The notes beneath the pieces were generated by a model that made no database searches, was not told the DNA's origin, and was given only the letters and a program-made list of their open reading frames with translations. A program made the position numbers and the translations under genes. From contig OZ277031.1 in the NCBI GenBank assembly GCA_965613685.1, forward strand, positions 1,550,001-1,614,000: DNA of 64,000 bases, written 5' to 3'. Of this stretch, positions 33,481-42,991 are shown piece by piece (position 1 is the first letter of the stretch; each line of letters starts with the position of its first letter). Source of the DNA: Methylotenera oryzisoli_B. Its GTDB lineage: Bacteria > Pseudomonadota > Gammaproteobacteria > Burkholderiales > Methylophilaceae.

Positions 33481-34605
33481 CTACAGGTATTCTTCAACGG
33501 TAAAGAGTTTGCGGTGCTCGCGGATGGCAAACCTATCGGTCATGCCGGCAATGTAATCGGCCACCGCCCGCGCTTTATCCACTTCGGCGTAGGCTTGAAA
33601 CTCATCGGGCAACAAGCCGACGTTTTCAAAGAATACCGTGAACAGCTCACGCACTATGCGCGTGGCTTTCGCACTCATGCGATTGACTTTGTAATGGTGG
33701 TAGAGGTTTTTGCGTAAAAACTGCTTGAGCTTTTTATTCTGCTCGGCCATTTCGCTACTAAAGCTAATAAGGTGCGGCAGCGCGCGTATGTCATCAATGC
33801 TGTTGGGTTGATGCTTAGCAATCGCCGCCTCACTGGTGGTGCACAAATCCACCACCAAGGTGTTGATCATGCGGCGCACGGTTTCATGGATCAAGCGCTT
33901 TTGCTCTAACTTAGGGTACTTGGCTTTAACCAGGCTTAAGTTATTGGCAAACAACTCCACTTGCTCTAATTGTTCTAAGGTAATTAGGCCAGAGCGCAAG
34001 CCGTCGTCGATGTCGTGGTTGTTGTAAGCAATTTCGTCGGCGTAATTGGTCAACTGCGCTTCTAAGCTGGGGCTGGTTTTGTCTATAAAGCGCTGGCCGA
34101 CGTCACCCAGTAGTTTGGCGTTGTTTAGGCTGCAGTGTTTGAGTATGCCCTCGCGCACTTCAAAGGTCAGGTTTAAGCCATCAAAGTCGGCGTAGCGTAA
34201 TTCCAATTTCTCCACCACGCGCAAGGACTGCAAGTTGTGCTCAAAGCCACCGCAGTCACGCATGCAATCATTAAGTGCGTCTTGCCCCGCGTGGCCAAAC
34301 GGCGTGTGGCCAAGATCATGGGCCAGCGCGATGGCTTCGGTGAGGTCTTCATGCAAATGCAAAGTGCGGGCAATGCCGCGGGCCATTTGCGCCACTTCCA
34401 AGCTGTGGGTTAAACGGGTGCGAAACAAATCGCCTTCGTGATTAACGAACACCTGGGTTTTGTATTCCAACCGACGAAAGGCGGTGGAGTGGATGATGCG
34501 ATCGCGGTCGCGCTGAAAATCGTTGCGCGTGTTGGATGCCGGTTCGGCCACATGACGGCCCAAGGATGTTTCAGGGTTGGCGGCGTAAGGGGCGAGATTC
34601 ATCAT
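33481..34605 (-). CDS. dgt: Deoxyguanosinetriphosphate triphosphohydrolase-like protein
   Basis: HD-domain dNTP triphosphohydrolase, removes triphosphate from dGTP or related nucleotides. I chose ATG 34605, with GGAA seven bases ahead; four codons more are possible. The metal-binding HD motifs are RTRLTHSLEVAQMARGIART and ALAHDLGHTPFGHAGQDAL, with NNHDIDDGL as a later acid. Length of about 374 fits the short Dgt-like class. It is the last gene of the conserved pil-aroK-aroB-dgt order, separated from aroB by REP units. Confidence 0.95.
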   Translation of the reverse strand: MMNLAPYAANPETSLGRHVAEPASNTRNDFQRDRDRIIHSTAFRRLEYKTQVFVNHEGDLFRTRLTHSLEVAQMARGIARTLHLHEDLTEAIALAHDLGHTPFGHAGQDALNDCMRDCGGFEHNLQSLRVVEKLELRYADFDGLNLTFEVREGILKHCSLNNAKLLGDVGQRFIDKTSPSLEAQLTNYADEIAYNNHDIDDGLRSGLITLEQLEQVELFANNLSLVKAKYPKLEQKRLIHETVRRMINTLVVDLCTTSEAAIAKHQPNSIDDIRALPHLISFSSEMAEQNKKLKQFLRKNLYHHYKVNRMSAKATRIVRELFTVFFENVGLLPDEFQAYAEVDKARAVADYIAGMTDRFAIREHRKLFTVEEYL

Positions 34606-34636
34606 TGAGTATTCCATTTAATTGCGCAGCTAGCCA

Positions 34637-34766
34637 TTCGCGGTCACCGACCGCTCCTACAAGAGCAAATGTCAGGGTCACCGACCGCTCCTACAAAAAC
34701 AGATGTAAGAGTCACCGACCGCTACTTCGTGAAACATGATTTGGTTGGAGCGGTCGGTGACCGCGA
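34637..34766. repeat. REP-like palindromes, type 2 (four units) between dgt and aroB
   Basis: Units near 34637-34661, 34676-34696, 34710-34726 (degenerate) and an inverted one at 34745-34766; they fill the gap between the two genes. Confidence 0.85.
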
Positions 34767-34778
34767 AAAATGGTTTCA

Positions 34779-35855
34779 TTAATAAGCACTCAAGCTGGCG
34801 TTGAGCTGATCGGCATCGTAATCGCTGGTGATGACCGCACGGCCTATGCCTTGCTGCAAGACCAAACGGATTTTGCCGTTTTCCACTTTTTTGTCCAAAC
34901 CCATTAAGTCTAGGTATTTGGCGGCACCCAATTTAGGTGGATCTAAAGGTAAGTTAGCCGCCAACAAACTGTTTTTAATGCGGGTAACCTCGTCAGCACT
35001 TAGCCAAGCCATGCGCTGCGATAAATCGGCGGCCATCATGGTGCCTGCAGCCACCGCCTCACCGTGCAACCAAACGCCATAACCCATGGCATTTTCTATG
35101 GCATGGCCAAAAGTGTGGCCTAAATTAAGCAGGGCGCGTTCGCCTTGCTCGTGCTCGTCTTTGGCCACCACGTCCGCCTTGTTTTGGCAGGAGCGGTAAA
35201 TGGCTTCGCTTAACACGGCTTCATCCAACTGCATGAGTTTAGCCATGTGGCGCTCTAACCAAGCAAAAAATTGCGCGTCGCGGATTAAGCCGTATTTAAT
35301 CACTTCGGCCACACCGGCAGAAAACTCACGCGGCGGCAAAGTTTGCAAGGTGTCGATGTCGGCCAACACCACTTGCGGCTGGTAAAACGCGCCTATCATG
35401 TTTTTGCCCAGCGGGTGATTGATGCCGGTTTTACCGCCCACCGACGAATCCACTTGCGATAACAAGGTGGTGGGGATTTGAATAAAAGGCACACCGCGCA
35501 AATAGGTCGCGGCAGCGTAACCGGTTAAATCGCCTATGACCCCACCGCCTAGCGCAATTAAAGTGGTGCTGCGCTCGCAACGGTTTTGCAATAAAGCATC
35601 GTAAATGCGGTTAAGCGTGTCACTGTTTTTATAGGCCTCGCCATCGGGCAAAATAATGGGGATGACTTGCACGCCGGCGGCTTGCAAGGTGTCGCTTAAT
35701 TGTGCCAAATACAAAGGGGCGACCGTGGTGTTGGTGACGATCGCCACGTGCTTGCGCTTTAAATGCGGCAAAATCAGACTGGCATCGGCAAGCAAGCCAC
35801 GGCCTATGTGTATCGGGTAACTGCGCTTAGCCAGCGCGACATTCAGTGTTTGCAT
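34779..35855 (-). CDS. aroB: 3-dehydroquinate synthase
   Basis: NAD- and zinc-dependent enzyme converting DAHP to 3-dehydroquinate, second step of the shikimate pathway. The 358 residues show GGGVIGDLTGYAAATYLRG for NAD and substrate binding and the zinc ligands in EVIKYG, LNLGHTFGHAIE and HGEAVAAG. It starts 10 bases after aroK, which precedes it in the same operon. Confidence 0.98.
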   Translation of the reverse strand: MQTLNVALAKRSYPIHIGRGLLADASLILPHLKRKHVAIVTNTTVAPLYLAQLSDTLQAAGVQVIPIILPDGEAYKNSDTLNRIYDALLQNRCERSTTLIALGGGVIGDLTGYAAATYLRGVPFIQIPTTLLSQVDSSVGGKTGINHPLGKNMIGAFYQPQVVLADIDTLQTLPPREFSAGVAEVIKYGLIRDAQFFAWLERHMAKLMQLDEAVLSEAIYRSCQNKADVVAKDEHEQGERALLNLGHTFGHAIENAMGYGVWLHGEAVAAGTMMAADLSQRMAWLSADEVTRIKNSLLAANLPLDPPKLGAAKYLDLMGLDKKVENGKIRLVLQQGIGRAVITSDYDADQLNASLSAY

Positions 35856-35865
35856 GTGGAATCGC

Positions 35866-36399
35866 TTAAGTTTTATTCGGGGGCGTTGCTTTAATTAATT
35901 GTTCAATTTGCTGGCAAATATCCAATGCCGATTGCACGCCGGTATCCACTATGAAATCGGCCATTTCGGTGTAAATGGGGTGGCGAACCTGATGCAATTG
36001 CTCTATTTTATTTTTGATGTTGCCGCCTTGCAACAGCGGCCTGGTTTTATCGTTACGGGTGCGGTGCCAAAGGTCATGAACGTTAGCACGCAAATAAATA
36101 ACGGTGCCGTGTTTTTTTAGCAGCTCGCGATTTTCCGGCGCCAACACCGCGCCGCCGCCGGTGGCCATCACGATGTTGTTCAATTCGCACAAGCTTTGTA
36201 TGGCTGCTGTTTCGCGTTTACGAAAACCCGCTTCGCCTTCCAGCTCAAATATCAAGGGTATTTTTACGCCGGTTTTACGCTCCACTTCGTGATCGGAATC
36301 GTGAAAATCCATGCCTAATTGCTTAGCAATCAAGCGGCCTATGGTGGTTTTACCCGCACCCATCAAGCCTACAAAGAAAATGTTTTTCAAATCCGCCAC
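35866..36399 (-). CDS. aroK: Shikimate kinase
   Basis: Phosphorylates shikimate at O3. The 177 residues start MADLKNIFFVGLMGAGKTTI with the P-loop, then DFHDSDHEVERKTG (substrate acids), MATGGGAVL, and the lid with RTRNDKTRPLL. In most relatives this gene directly follows pilQ; here the locus upstream is the collapsed pilM-pilQ ORF. Confidence 0.98.
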   Translation of the reverse strand: MADLKNIFFVGLMGAGKTTIGRLIAKQLGMDFHDSDHEVERKTGVKIPLIFELEGEAGFRKRETAAIQSLCELNNIVMATGGGAVLAPENRELLKKHGTVIYLRANVHDLWHRTRNDKTRPLLQGGNIKNKIEQLHQVRHPIYTEMADFIVDTGVQSALDICQQIEQLIKATPPNKT

Positions 36400-36502
36400 C
36401 TAAGTCTATTGCACTAAAAAATGCCTAAGGCCAAACCAATCGGCATTTTATGACAATCTGCGCACGCTGTCAGATTTTCTAGTGCATCATGAAATCCAAG
36501 TC

Positions 36503-36722
36503 TTCACCACAGAGACACGGAGGCACAGAGAAAACCTAACCCTATTTTGACCCCATAGACCCAGTAATGGTGGGTTGGGATTTCACTCAGAATAAGGCGA
36601 TGCAATCACCTATATTATGTGGGGAAGCCATAGGCTGGCTTGTTCCTATAAGCACGAGCCAGCTTAAAGGATGACCTACAAGATTTTGATCTACTCTGTG
36701 TCTCCGTGCCTCTGTGGTGAGA
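36503..36722. repeat. Inverted pair of ACCACAGAGACACGGAGG repeats, 220 bases (MITE-like)
   Basis: Left end at 36503-36535 and inverted right end at 36694-36722 (CTCTGTGTCTCCGTGCCTC). The interior, which includes ACAAGATTTTGATCTACT next to the right end, has no open frame of note. It fills most of the 335 bases between aroK and the pil ORF. Confidence 0.85.
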
Positions 36723-36734
36723 TTTTTTAAACAA

Positions 36735-38273
36735 CTATCGTAAGGTCAGGCTGTCATCCATGATTTTTGGCGTAACGAATATGAGTAATTCGGTTCTGTC
36801 GTTTTGCGTGGTTTTGCGTTGAAACAAGCGGCCCATCACTGGCAAATCGCCAAAGAACGGCACTTTGGATACATCGTTGCGTTGGGTTTGTTCGTATATG
36901 CCGCCCAAAACGGCGGTTTCACCGTTACCCACCAGCACTTGCGTGCTGATGTTTTGCGTTTTGATTGATGGCACGCCGGCATACACTTCACCCACGCTGT
37001 CCTTGGTCACGTCCAGCTCCATGATGATTTTATTGTCTGGGGTAATTTGCGGGGTGACTTCCAAGCTCAACACCGCTGACTTGAATGAGATGGTGGCAGC
37101 GCCACTGCTGCTCGCTTCGGCATAGGGAATTTCGGTGCCCGAGGCAATTTTAGCTTTGTGTTGATTGGCGGTGGTCACGCGCGGGCTGGACACCACCTTG
37201 CCGCGGCCGTCCGATTCCATGGCCGTCAACTCAAGATTCAACAACAAACCGGCTGGCAACCTAAACAAGCTAAAAGCAAAGCTGCCGCTAGCGCCGGTTA
37301 CGCCCAAGTTGGATTGCAAACCATCGGTGCCGCCGGATGCGGCTGTCACACCGGTTGTTGTGCTCACACCTATGCCCCCAGTTTGACCCACATTGCCACC
37401 AATAGAGTAGCGATTGTTGCCACTGCTGTCGGTTTTGTTCACGCCAAACCGTGCCCCCAAGGCTTTGCTGTATCTGTCATCAGCGATCACCAAGCGCGAT
37501 TCGATCATCACTTGCTTGACCGGCACATCGGCTTTATCAATAATGGCTTGCACTTGCGCCAGCGATTTTGCCGTGTCTTGCACAAAGACATTATTGGTAC
37601 GGATGTCGGGCACCGCTGAGCCACGTTTAGACAGGATTTTTTGTTTGCTGTCGGTGATGATTTTGACCAAGTCCACCGCTTTCATGTAGCGCAGGGTATA
37701 GACTTCCGTGCGCATCAATTCCAAATCTTCTATTTGTTGGCTGGCTTCTAGCGCTTGTTTTTCTTTATTCGCCACTTCTAAGCCAGCGCCTTCTGCCACG
37801 GCCACGCGGTCTTCAATTTTTTCCTTACGCGCCGCCACGATTAACACGTCCACGTCTTCTTTGTTTTTGGCCGTAGGGCCCAACACTTGAAAATCGATGT
37901 TCACTTCGTCCAGTGAAAAGGGGATGTATTGGTTCGCTTCCGCCTCGACTTGAAAGGCCATGTCGTCTTCGCTTAGATCGGCAGGGAGGCTGACTTTTTT
38001 GCTGATAACGGTGGCACTGGGTAGGGCCAGCGCCACGCGTTTTTGCCGGCTGCCCATGAGCTTCCAGGCCACGCTGATCGCCTCGGCGACTTTATCTAAA
38101 TCCGCTACGTTGCCATCGGTCATGGCTAGGTTGGCTATGGGCGAAATAACGTAGGCATCGAGTTGGTATTGGCCATTCGCATCGCGCGATAGCTCGACCA
38201 TTTTAATGGAAGCCGAAGTGATATCTACACCGATTAATGTGGGACTTTTTTCTTTAAAAAAGCTGAATTTCAA
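36735..38273 (-). pseudogene. PilM-PilQ in-frame fusion, pilN/O/P deleted
   Basis: One 512-codon frame. Residues 1-165 are the N-terminal half of PilM, the actin-like cytoplasmic pilus platform protein (LIGVDITSASIKMVELSRDA, EAEANQYIPFSLDEVN). From about residue 166 (VANKEKQALEASQQIEDLEL) the sequence is PilQ, the outer-membrane secretin: one N1-type domain (RTEVYTLRYMKAVDLVKIIT), the secretin core (VKQVMIESRLVIADDRYSKA) and the end FGDLPVMGRLFQRKT..LLIFVTPKI. Missing are PilM's second half, pilN, pilO, pilP, and the signal peptide, AMIN and N0 parts of PilQ. The join is near 37,780. The product could not be exported as a secretin. A sequencing or assembly collapse is the alternative. Confidence 0.9.
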
Positions 38274-38542
38274 ACAGAAATTCCTTTAATGTTGTTGTTG
38301 TTTTTTATGAACTCTAACAACATGCATCAGCACTGTAAAGCCATTTCAAGGTCGGTCACTTTTGCAGTATCAATAGTATCAATTTTCTTGGAATACGCTT
38401 TTGATTTTTCGCATTTTTAAAATCTTCAGCGCAAATACCGCAGATGCATTAAGGGGCATTAAATTTAACCCTCTACCACAGATACCGCAAGGGCATTCCC
38501 GTCATTTCTAAGCCTCCAACTACTCGGCTTGAAATTCATGAA

Positions 38543-38688
38543 GTCACGGAGGCACAGAGAAATCCCAAATACAATATAAGCCGCAAATCCATAGCAATTT
38601 TGTAGTTGGTAGCCATACCTAAAAGGACAATTATGCTTACTAAGGTCCTGCAAGATTTTGATATTCTCTGTGTCTCTGTGGTAGGTTT
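38543..38688. repeat. Inverted pair of ACAGAGACAC-type repeats, about 146 bases
   Basis: Shorter left end GTCACGGAGGCACAGAGAAA (38543-38563) and right end ATTCTCTGTGTCTCTGTGG (38663-38688), with GCAAGATTTTGATATTCT beside it as in the 36503 element. It lies in the divergent pilM-ponA promoter region. Nothing else is seen in 38274-38766 apart from possible promoters. Confidence 0.78.
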
Positions 38689-38766
38689 TGTTTTGAATTC
38701 ATGCCCCTGCAATGAAATGCCATTTATAATGGCGTAACATTTTTCATACATCACTTAAGCGAAAAC

Positions 38767-41097
38767 ATGACTCCTACAAAATGGTGGCACTACCTTATTT
38801 TGGCAGCCGTGGTAGCCGGCTTGTCGGTTACGGCGCTGATCGCCATTGCCGCAGCCTTAATTTACCCGGCCTTACCTGATCTGGACGCGCTGACCGATTA
38901 CCAACCCAAACTGCCCTTGCGGGTTTACACCGACGACGGTGCCTTGATTGCTGAGTTTGGCGAAGAGCGACGCGCTTACGTCAAAATTGAAAATGTGCCA
39001 AAAAACATGAAAGACGCGGTCTTGGCCATTGAAGACCGTCGCTTTTACCAACACGGCGGCATCGACGCCAAAGGCGTATTGCGCGCCATTAAAAATAACG
39101 TCACCGGTCGTGCCCACGAAGGCGCCAGCACCATCACCATGCAAGTGGCGAAAAACTTTTTCACCTCGCCCAACGGCAGACGCAACATCGTCACCAAAGT
39201 CAACGAAGCCTTATTGGCAGTGAAAATTGAGCACAATTTATCCAAAGACCAAATTCTTGAGCTCTACATCAACCAAATCTATTTAGGCCAGCGTTCCTAC
39301 GGTTTTGCCGCCGCCTCACAAATGTATTACGGCAAGCCACTGAACAAATTGAATTTAGCCGAAGCGGCCCTGTTGGCGGGTCTACCTAAAGCGCCGTCTA
39401 ACTACAACCCGTTTATTAACCCTAAGCGTGCTATCAAGCGCCAACAAGAAGTGTTACGCGACATGCAACGCTTTGGTTTTATCAGCGAAAAAGTCTATAA
39501 AAATGCGTTAAAACAACCTTTGCGTTTTAAAACCTCCAAACAATCCCGCGACGTGTCGGCTGAATACGTCGCTGAAATTGTGCGCGAACAACTGTATGCG
39601 CAATACCAAGACGACATTTATTCCAGCGGCATCAAGGTCTACACCACCATACGTAAAGCCAGCCAAGAAGCGGCCAATGCCGCCGTGCGTGAAGGTGTCA
39701 TGGATTACGACCTACGCCACGGCTACCGCGGCCCAGAAAAAACCTTGGATTTGCCCGCACTCTTGGCCGAGGATGAAAATGCCATGGCCTCCGCTTTGGA
39801 CGACCTCGATACGGTGAACGGTTTTGAGCCGGCCTTGATCACGGCCGTCTCAGCTAAAAACGTGCAAGTGCAAAGTAAAAGTGGCGAAGTCCTCATTATT
39901 AGCGGCAGCGGCTTGGCTTTTGTTGAAAAAATGCTGCACGACAAAGACCCAGCCAAGCGTCGGCTAAAACCCGGTGCCGTGGTGCGCATCGTTAAACAAG
40001 GGGAAGGTTGGCGCATCGCCCAATTGCCACAAGTAGAGGCGGCGCTGGTCGCCTTGGACCCAGAAAATGGTGCCATCCGTGCTTTGGTCGGCGGCTTTGA
40101 CTTTAACCAAAATAAATACAACCACGTTACCCAGGCCAGCCGTCAACCTGGCTCTAGCTTTAAGCCGTTTATTTATTCGGCTGCACTGGAAAAAGGCTAC
40201 ACGCCGGCCACGGTGATGGAAGATGCCCCCTTAAACTTTGCTGCTAACGAAACCGGCAACAAAGCCTGGTCACCACAAAATTACGAAAACACCTTTGAGG
40301 GGGCGATGAGCTTAAGAAAAGCCTTGGCGCATTCGGTGAACACGGTGGCCATCCGTTTATTGCACGAAATTGGTCCGAGGTACGCACAAAACTACATCAC
40401 CCGTTTTGGCTTTGCCGCGGACGATCACCCACCTTATTTGACCATGGCTTTGGGTGCTGGCTCCACCACGCCCATGCAAATGGCCGGCGCTTACGCGGTG
40501 TTTGCCAACGGCGGTTACCGGGTGAAACCCAATCTGATCACCAAAATTGTTGACCATAACGGCAAGGTGCTGGTCAGCAATAAATTCACCCAAGCGGGCA
40601 ACGGCGCACCGCGGGTGATCGACGCGCGCAATGCCTTCATCATGAATTCGATGCTGCAAAGCGTGATTGAAAACGGCACGGCCATGCGCGCATTAAACTT
40701 AGGCCGCAGCGACCTGGCCGGCAAAACCGGCACCACCAATGAGCACATCGATGCATGGTTTGCTGGCTACAGCCCAAGGCAAGTGGCGGTGGCCTGGATA
40801 GGCTTCGACAAACCGCGGCCCATGGGCTCGGGTGAAACCGGCGCAGGTGCGGCTTTGCCCATGTGGATAAAATACATGGCCGGCGCCTTGCGTGGCGTGC
40901 CGGAAGAAGCGATGTGGATGCCAGATGGGGTCGATGCGGTGAGTGTGCATGCCGACAACGCCGATCGAGTTGAGTATTTCTATCATGAAAACTTGCCTAA
41001 CGCGCCTACGACTAGCCCAGCTGCGACCAGCGCTCCGGTGGCTGAGCCCAACGCCCTCAATCAAGCCCAGCAAGTGCTGCAGCCTGCTGCCCATTAA
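38767..41097 (+). CDS. mrcA: Penicillin-binding protein 1A
   Basis: Bifunctional peptidoglycan synthase anchored in the inner membrane, 776 residues. One N-terminal helix (ILAAVVAGLSVTALIAIAAA), GT51 domain with ENVPKNMKDAVLAIEDRRFY and EGASTITMQVAKNFF, an OB-like insert, and the transpeptidase with SRQPGSSFKPFIY (catalytic Ser), SVNTVAI, and DLAGKTGTTNEHIDAWFAGY. The C-terminus is Pro/Ala-rich. It is divergent from the pil locus, the usual proteobacterial arrangement. Confidence 0.98.
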   Translation: MTPTKWWHYLILAAVVAGLSVTALIAIAAALIYPALPDLDALTDYQPKLPLRVYTDDGALIAEFGEERRAYVKIENVPKNMKDAVLAIEDRRFYQHGGIDAKGVLRAIKNNVTGRAHEGASTITMQVAKNFFTSPNGRRNIVTKVNEALLAVKIEHNLSKDQILELYINQIYLGQRSYGFAAASQMYYGKPLNKLNLAEAALLAGLPKAPSNYNPFINPKRAIKRQQEVLRDMQRFGFISEKVYKNALKQPLRFKTSKQSRDVSAEYVAEIVREQLYAQYQDDIYSSGIKVYTTIRKASQEAANAAVREGVMDYDLRHGYRGPEKTLDLPALLAEDENAMASALDDLDTVNGFEPALITAVSAKNVQVQSKSGEVLIISGSGLAFVEKMLHDKDPAKRRLKPGAVVRIVKQGEGWRIAQLPQVEAALVALDPENGAIRALVGGFDFNQNKYNHVTQASRQPGSSFKPFIYSAALEKGYTPATVMEDAPLNFAANETGNKAWSPQNYENTFEGAMSLRKALAHSVNTVAIRLLHEIGPRYAQNYITRFGFAADDHPPYLTMALGAGSTTPMQMAGAYAVFANGGYRVKPNLITKIVDHNGKVLVSNKFTQAGNGAPRVIDARNAFIMNSMLQSVIENGTAMRALNLGRSDLAGKTGTTNEHIDAWFAGYSPRQVAVAWIGFDKPRPMGSGETGAGAALPMWIKYMAGALRGVPEEAMWMPDGVDAVSVHADNADRVEYFYHENLPNAPTTSPAATSAPVAEPNALNQAQQVLQPAAH

Positions 41098-41114
41098 GCT
41101 TATGCGTACCCATT

Positions 41115-41732
41115 ATGGCCAAAGAAAATTTACAGCAACTGCGGCAAGTCATTGCCCAACAAGCGGCCAGAATGATGGCCGAAGAGGGCATCTCCGATTT
41201 CGCCTACGCGAAGAAAAAAGCCGGCCGCCAATTTAATGCCATAGACAATTTGTCCTTGCCTTCCAATGCCGAAATAGAGGAAGAATTAAGGCGGTATAAC
41301 CAGCTTTTTTTAAGTGAAGAACAACCGGAAAATTTGCTGATCTTGCGCAAAAATGCGCTGTTCACCATGCAATTATTAGAAAAATTCAACCCGCATCTGA
41401 CCGGCCCAGTGTTGGATGGCACCGCCGGTTTAGGGTCGGCAACGCACATTCATTTATTTGCCGATAGCCTAAAAGAAGTGGAGATGTTTTTGCTCAACCA
41501 AGGCATCCCATTTGAAACCAATGAAAAATCCTATCGGGTGAGTAACGAAGGCAAGCGCGATAAAAAAGCCGGGCCTAGAAAAAAAGTGCCGGTCTTTTCA
41601 TTGGAAACCGAAGCCGGTGAAATCAAGCTCAGCGTGTTTGAGGTGGATGAAATTCGCGTGGCCACCCGCCGTGCCGCCGACGGCAGCAACGCCGAGCGGG
41701 CCACCATCAGTGAAGTGATGGCTTTAGTTTAA
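41115..41732 (+). CDS. Conserved protein of unknown function, 205 aa
   Basis: Found 17 bases after mrcA and likely co-transcribed. It begins MAKENLQQLRQVIAQQAARM, with a helical N-terminal part (IEEELRRYNQLFLSEEQPEN), a middle FNPHLTGPVLDGTAGLGSAT, and a basic patch KRDKKAGPRKKVP. Relatives in betaproteobacteria are often labelled nucleotidyltransferases; LFADSLKEVEMFLLNQGIPF would fit that fold loosely. I do not see an unambiguous catalytic signature. Confidence 0.8.
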   Translation: MAKENLQQLRQVIAQQAARMMAEEGISDFAYAKKKAGRQFNAIDNLSLPSNAEIEEELRRYNQLFLSEEQPENLLILRKNALFTMQLLEKFNPHLTGPVLDGTAGLGSATHIHLFADSLKEVEMFLLNQGIPFETNEKSYRVSNEGKRDKKAGPRKKVPVFSLETEAGEIKLSVFEVDEIRVATRRAADGSNAERATISEVMALV

Positions 41733-41769
41733 GGATTTGATACTTAAGGCCTTAAAGTTAAATTACCGA

Positions 41770-42762
41770 TTACTTGGCGCTTAACCAACGCGCTGCATCC
41801 AGCGCATAGTAGGTCAAAATGCCATCGGCCCCCGCCCGTTTAAAAGCCAATAGGCTTTCCATGACGCAGGCTTGCTCATCCAACCAACCGTTTTGTGCCG
41901 CCGCTTTAAGCATGGCGTATTCGCCACTGACTTGGTAGGCAAAGGTGGGCACGCCAAATTCGTCTTTTACCCGTCGCACGATGTCCAAATAGGGCATGCC
42001 GGGTTTGACCATGACCATGTCGGCACCCTCGGAAATGTCCAGCGCCACTTCTTGCATGGCTTCGTCGCTGTTGGCCGGATCCATTTGGTAGGTGTATTTA
42101 TTGCCAGCGCCCAAGTTAGCTGCCGAGCCCACCGCGTCGCGGAATGGACCGTAGAACGCGGAAGCGTATTTGGCCGAATAAGCCAGAATTTTGGTGTGGA
42201 TGTGCGCGCTGCTTTCTAAGGCTTCGCGAATTTGGCCGACGCGGCCGTCCATCATGTCGCTAGGTGCAACAATGTCGGCGCCGGCATCGGCATGCGACAA
42301 GGCTTGCTTGACCAAGACCTCTATGGTCTCGTCGTTTAACACGTAGCCGGCTTGATCAATCAAACCGTCTTGGCCGTGCGTGGTGAACGGGTCCAATGCC
42401 ACATCGGTGATCACGCCTAGCATCGGGTAAGCCGCTTTCAGTGCACGCACGGCGCGTTGTGCTAAGCCTTCTGGGTTATAGGCTTCCGCTGCGTCCAAGC
42501 TCTTAAACGCACTTTCAACCACTGGGAATAAAGCCATGGCCGGTATGCCCAATTGCACGCATTCTGCCGCGGTTTTAAGCAGTAAATCGATGCTTAAGCG
42601 TTGCACGCCAGGCATGGAGGCCACTGCCTCGCTGCGATTATTGCCGTCTAAAACAAACACCGGGTAGATTAAATCGTCTGCCGTTAATGTGTTTTCTCGC
42701 ATCATGCGACGAGAAAAATCGTCTTTGCGCATACGGCGTGGTCGAGAATAAGGGTAACTCAT
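41770..42762 (-). CDS. hemB: Porphobilinogen synthase (delta-aminolevulinate dehydratase)
   Basis: Condenses two 5-aminolevulinate molecules to porphobilinogen. The 330 residues show the Schiff-base lysines in AYSAKYASAFYGPF and MVKPGMPYLDIV, and PSDMMDGRVGQIREAL. The metal-site region reads DVALDPFTTHGQDG, with Asp and Ala in place of the cysteines of zinc enzymes, so it belongs to the magnesium-dependent class. It converges with the gene at 41115. HemA, the supplier of the pathway, is at 49 kb. Confidence 0.98.
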   Translation of the reverse strand: MSYPYSRPRRMRKDDFSRRMMRENTLTADDLIYPVFVLDGNNRSEAVASMPGVQRLSIDLLLKTAAECVQLGIPAMALFPVVESAFKSLDAAEAYNPEGLAQRAVRALKAAYPMLGVITDVALDPFTTHGQDGLIDQAGYVLNDETIEVLVKQALSHADAGADIVAPSDMMDGRVGQIREALESSAHIHTKILAYSAKYASAFYGPFRDAVGSAANLGAGNKYTYQMDPANSDEAMQEVALDISEGADMVMVKPGMPYLDIVRRVKDEFGVPTFAYQVSGEYAMLKAAAQNGWLDEQACVMESLLAFKRAGADGILTYYALDAARWLSAK

Positions 42763-42806
42763 GATCGTTCCTTTTTATATTCGGCAAAAATGGCTAGGTA
42801 TAAAAC

Positions 42807-42928
42807 CTTCACCACAGAGACACAGAGGCTCAGAGAAAACCTAAACACAAAGAAAAACTAAAAAAACAAGCACCATTATTATCAAAAGCTTTTGATCTTC
42901 TCCGTGCCTCTGTGTCTCTGTGGTGAGA
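42807..42928. repeat. Inverted pair of ACCACAGAGACACAGAGG repeats, about 122 bases
   Basis: Left end 42807-42840, right end 42897-42928, with AAAGCTTTTGATCTTCTC next to the right end, matching the other members. It sits between hemB and trpC. Confidence 0.85.
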
Positions 42929-42991
42929 AGTTTTTTATGTTTAATCTAGCTTCGTGCTTAGCCAAGCTCAGCACGAACGGGGTCAAAATGC

